DNA of 64,000 nucleotides from Lycocorax pyrrhopterus obiensis (lineage: Eukaryota; Chordata; Aves; Passeriformes; Paradisaeidae), in assembly GCA_014706295.1 (NCBI GenBank), contig JACSVZ010000010.1:19248501-19312500 (forward strand), read 5' to 3'. Shown here one piece after another: positions 62,351 through 64,000 of the stretch (position 1 is the first letter of the stretch; every line of letters starts with the position of its first letter). Below the pieces are notes generated by a model. The model searched no databases. It was given only the letters and a program-made list of their open reading frames with translations, and was not told where the DNA came from. The translations under genes and the position numbers were made by a program.

Positions 62351-63260
62351 AGATGTGAGGGGGAAAACACAGATTTATCTGTTCAGTTATATAATACAGA
62401 TTATTTCAAAGTGGGAAAGTAGGTTTCAAAAGAACTTACGTAAGAGAGGAAATACAATTACTGCACGTATTAACTGAATTATCATATAGATATGGGTATT
62501 ACTGGATGCACAGTTCTGGATATGCTGCTTCCCTCAGCCCCTGCTCCAGCTAATCCTGGCTGTGCTATGGATTGGCATGCACTGACAGCTACCTGGGTGG
62601 GTATTTGAAAGGTTCCTCTGCAAGGTTTTGCTCTGCTTAACACAAAGCAGAACTTTTCCGCTGAAATAATAATATCAAAACAGGCCCCAGACCTGCACTC
62701 TGCTCATCATGTCGGAGAACAGAACTCCATTCACACCACTTCATTCCTAAGCTGTTAAACAAACAGACAGACCTGATGAAATATTAATTTGACTAATTAT
62801 GGCAACAGAACTCCAGAAGGAAGTGACAACTCCACGGAAAGAGAGCAGTACCTGTTGGCAGCAGTGCCAACTGCCCGAGTCCCAGACGAGTGGCAGATGG
62901 CTCCCGAGGCTTGGGCACACAGTGCTGGCCCCAGCCTTGGCTCGGACTCTCTCTGGTTGGAAGATGCAAAGGCTCACCTGGGTAGGCAGAGCCTACCTGT
63001 GAGCTACGGAACGGGGCTTTCAGGGAAAGACAGCACACAAAGCATCTACCACTCAACAGTTCCGCCAGTCAGTAGACTGCAATCAAATCCAAAGTGTTTT
63101 CACAAGAGAAACATCTACCTTTATACAATAAAAAGCTCTTCAACCTGCTTGGACAGCAGACACAAACTACCTGGCAACTCACTGCCCGAACCAAAACTTT
63201 TGGATGATAATACTTCATAAAACATCATTTGAATGCAATTCTTTGCATGGAAGAGTCTTC

Positions 63261-63365
63261 TGGAGCTCATCTAGCCCAGCCACCTGCCCCAAGCAGGTCT
63301 ATTTAGATCAGGTTGCTCAGGGATCTGGCCAGCCAAGCTTCAAACTTCCCCAAGGAACAATTTCC
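63261..63365 (-). mobile_element. Older CR1 LINE 3' fragment
   Basis: GAGCTCATCTAGCCCAGCCA, CTGCCCCAAGCAGGTCTATT and GATCAGGTTGCTCAGGGATC match the complement of an older CR1 subfamily 3' region. Confidence 0.7.
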
Positions 63366-64000
63366 CAGCAATAGAAGAGAGCAAGGAAGAAGTGTGTGAG
63401 CATCCAAAGCAGGAAAGCACAGTGAGAGACATGCCCCCAAATTGGCTTTCCATTATTTCCTTCCTGACATATCGTAACAGTGAGCTTTGGTTAAACATCC
63501 ACAAATTGAAAGTCCCAAAGCCACAGAAAGCAGCACAAAGCCACAATAATGGCAACATTAGGAAAGATCTTTTTTGAGGAATCCAGCAGTAAAAGATACA
63601 CAAAGTGCCTGGTCCATCTGTCACCACGCTTAGAAACAAGGAAGAGGACACAACACCCCCACACACTGTGAAAATCACACCTTCCAGATGTTCAGAGGGG
63701 CAAGGAAAGGACGGCTCTGATCCCCACTAAACTGCCCAGGCCGGTCATCCCAGGCATGGGTTTGCACCTCCAATTTGAACAAAGCAACAGCTTTTGGAGG
63801 AGCCGAGAGGCTGTGACACCTCACCCAACCTGGGCACAATCTCTCCACTGTGGAGCTGGCTGACACTGCAATGACGGGTTTGCCTGTACCACCAACCACG
63901 TAACCTGGGCTGTTCTGGCTCCCAGAGTCCAGCACATGAATGCAGTGACCAGATGGAGCCATGGCTGAAGCTTGACATGGAACTGTTCACTGCCATAACC

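Larger units (their letters stand above)
50587..64000 (-). other. NEO1: Intron upstream of the Ig1 exon (partial)
   Basis: This is the 3' portion of the intron preceding Ig1. The intron must be phase 1, because the Ig1 exon starts with two bases of a split codon. Neither a CpG-island promoter nor a signal-peptide exon is visible, so the first exon is presumed to lie beyond 64000. It holds a 41-bp minisatellite, two plus-strand CR1 copies, an older minus-strand CR1 remnant near 63261, and a candidate conserved element near 62130-62350. The rest is AT-rich unique sequence with no nameable feature. Confidence 0.75.

Overview
This is a stretch of vertebrate nuclear DNA, almost certainly from a bird. 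Only short, intron-separated exons can be read as conserved protein. The interspersed repeats are dominated by CR1 LINE 3' ends (recognisable by the motif GGTTGGAAGGGACCTT and its complement), and no Alu/B1-type SINE or L1 is visible. Most of the sequence is AT-rich and poor in long reading frames; it is intron.

The one gene I can support is on the minus strand. Four coding exons encode the first three immunoglobulin domains of neogenin (NEO1), the DCC-family receptor for netrins and RGM proteins. In gene order they are the Ig1 exon (50269-50586), the Ig2 exon (34702-34977), and the two Ig3 half-exons (30987-31140 and 24031-24167). Splice phases fit exactly across all three complete introns, and every Ig domain is bounded by phase-1 introns. 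The signal-peptide exon should lie beyond 64000. Ig4, the fibronectin type III repeats, the transmembrane segment and the cytoplasmic tail should lie below position 1. I found none of them here.

Layout from high to low coordinate (5' to 3' of the gene): 50587-64000 is part of the intron upstream of Ig1, with a 41-bp minisatellite (53319-53835) and two good plus-strand CR1 copies. 34978-50268 is the 15.3-kb intron between Ig1 and Ig2, with CR1 copies, a CA microsatellite and a short Gln-rich reading frame. 31141-34701 is the 3.6-kb intron between Ig2 and Ig3a; most of its Ig2-proximal 0.75 kb is a tandem duplication of a roughly 380-bp unit that stops close to the Ig2 splice donor. 24168-30986 is the intron inside the Ig3 domain. 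It contains an array of partial copies of the Ig3b exon boundary, each with its own acceptor-like site, and a CpG-dense block open in several frames. 1-24030 is the start of a long intron after Ig3, with eight CR1 copies and a 30-31 bp repeat attached to one CR1 tail.

The most notable points are the duplicated splice-acceptor array beside the Ig3b exon, the unexplained CpG-dense open block at 27850-28110, and the weak donor of the in-frame-skippable Ig2 exon. I see no operon, CRISPR array, tRNA, rRNA or intact mobile-element gene. I did not find evidence of a novel multi-gene system.
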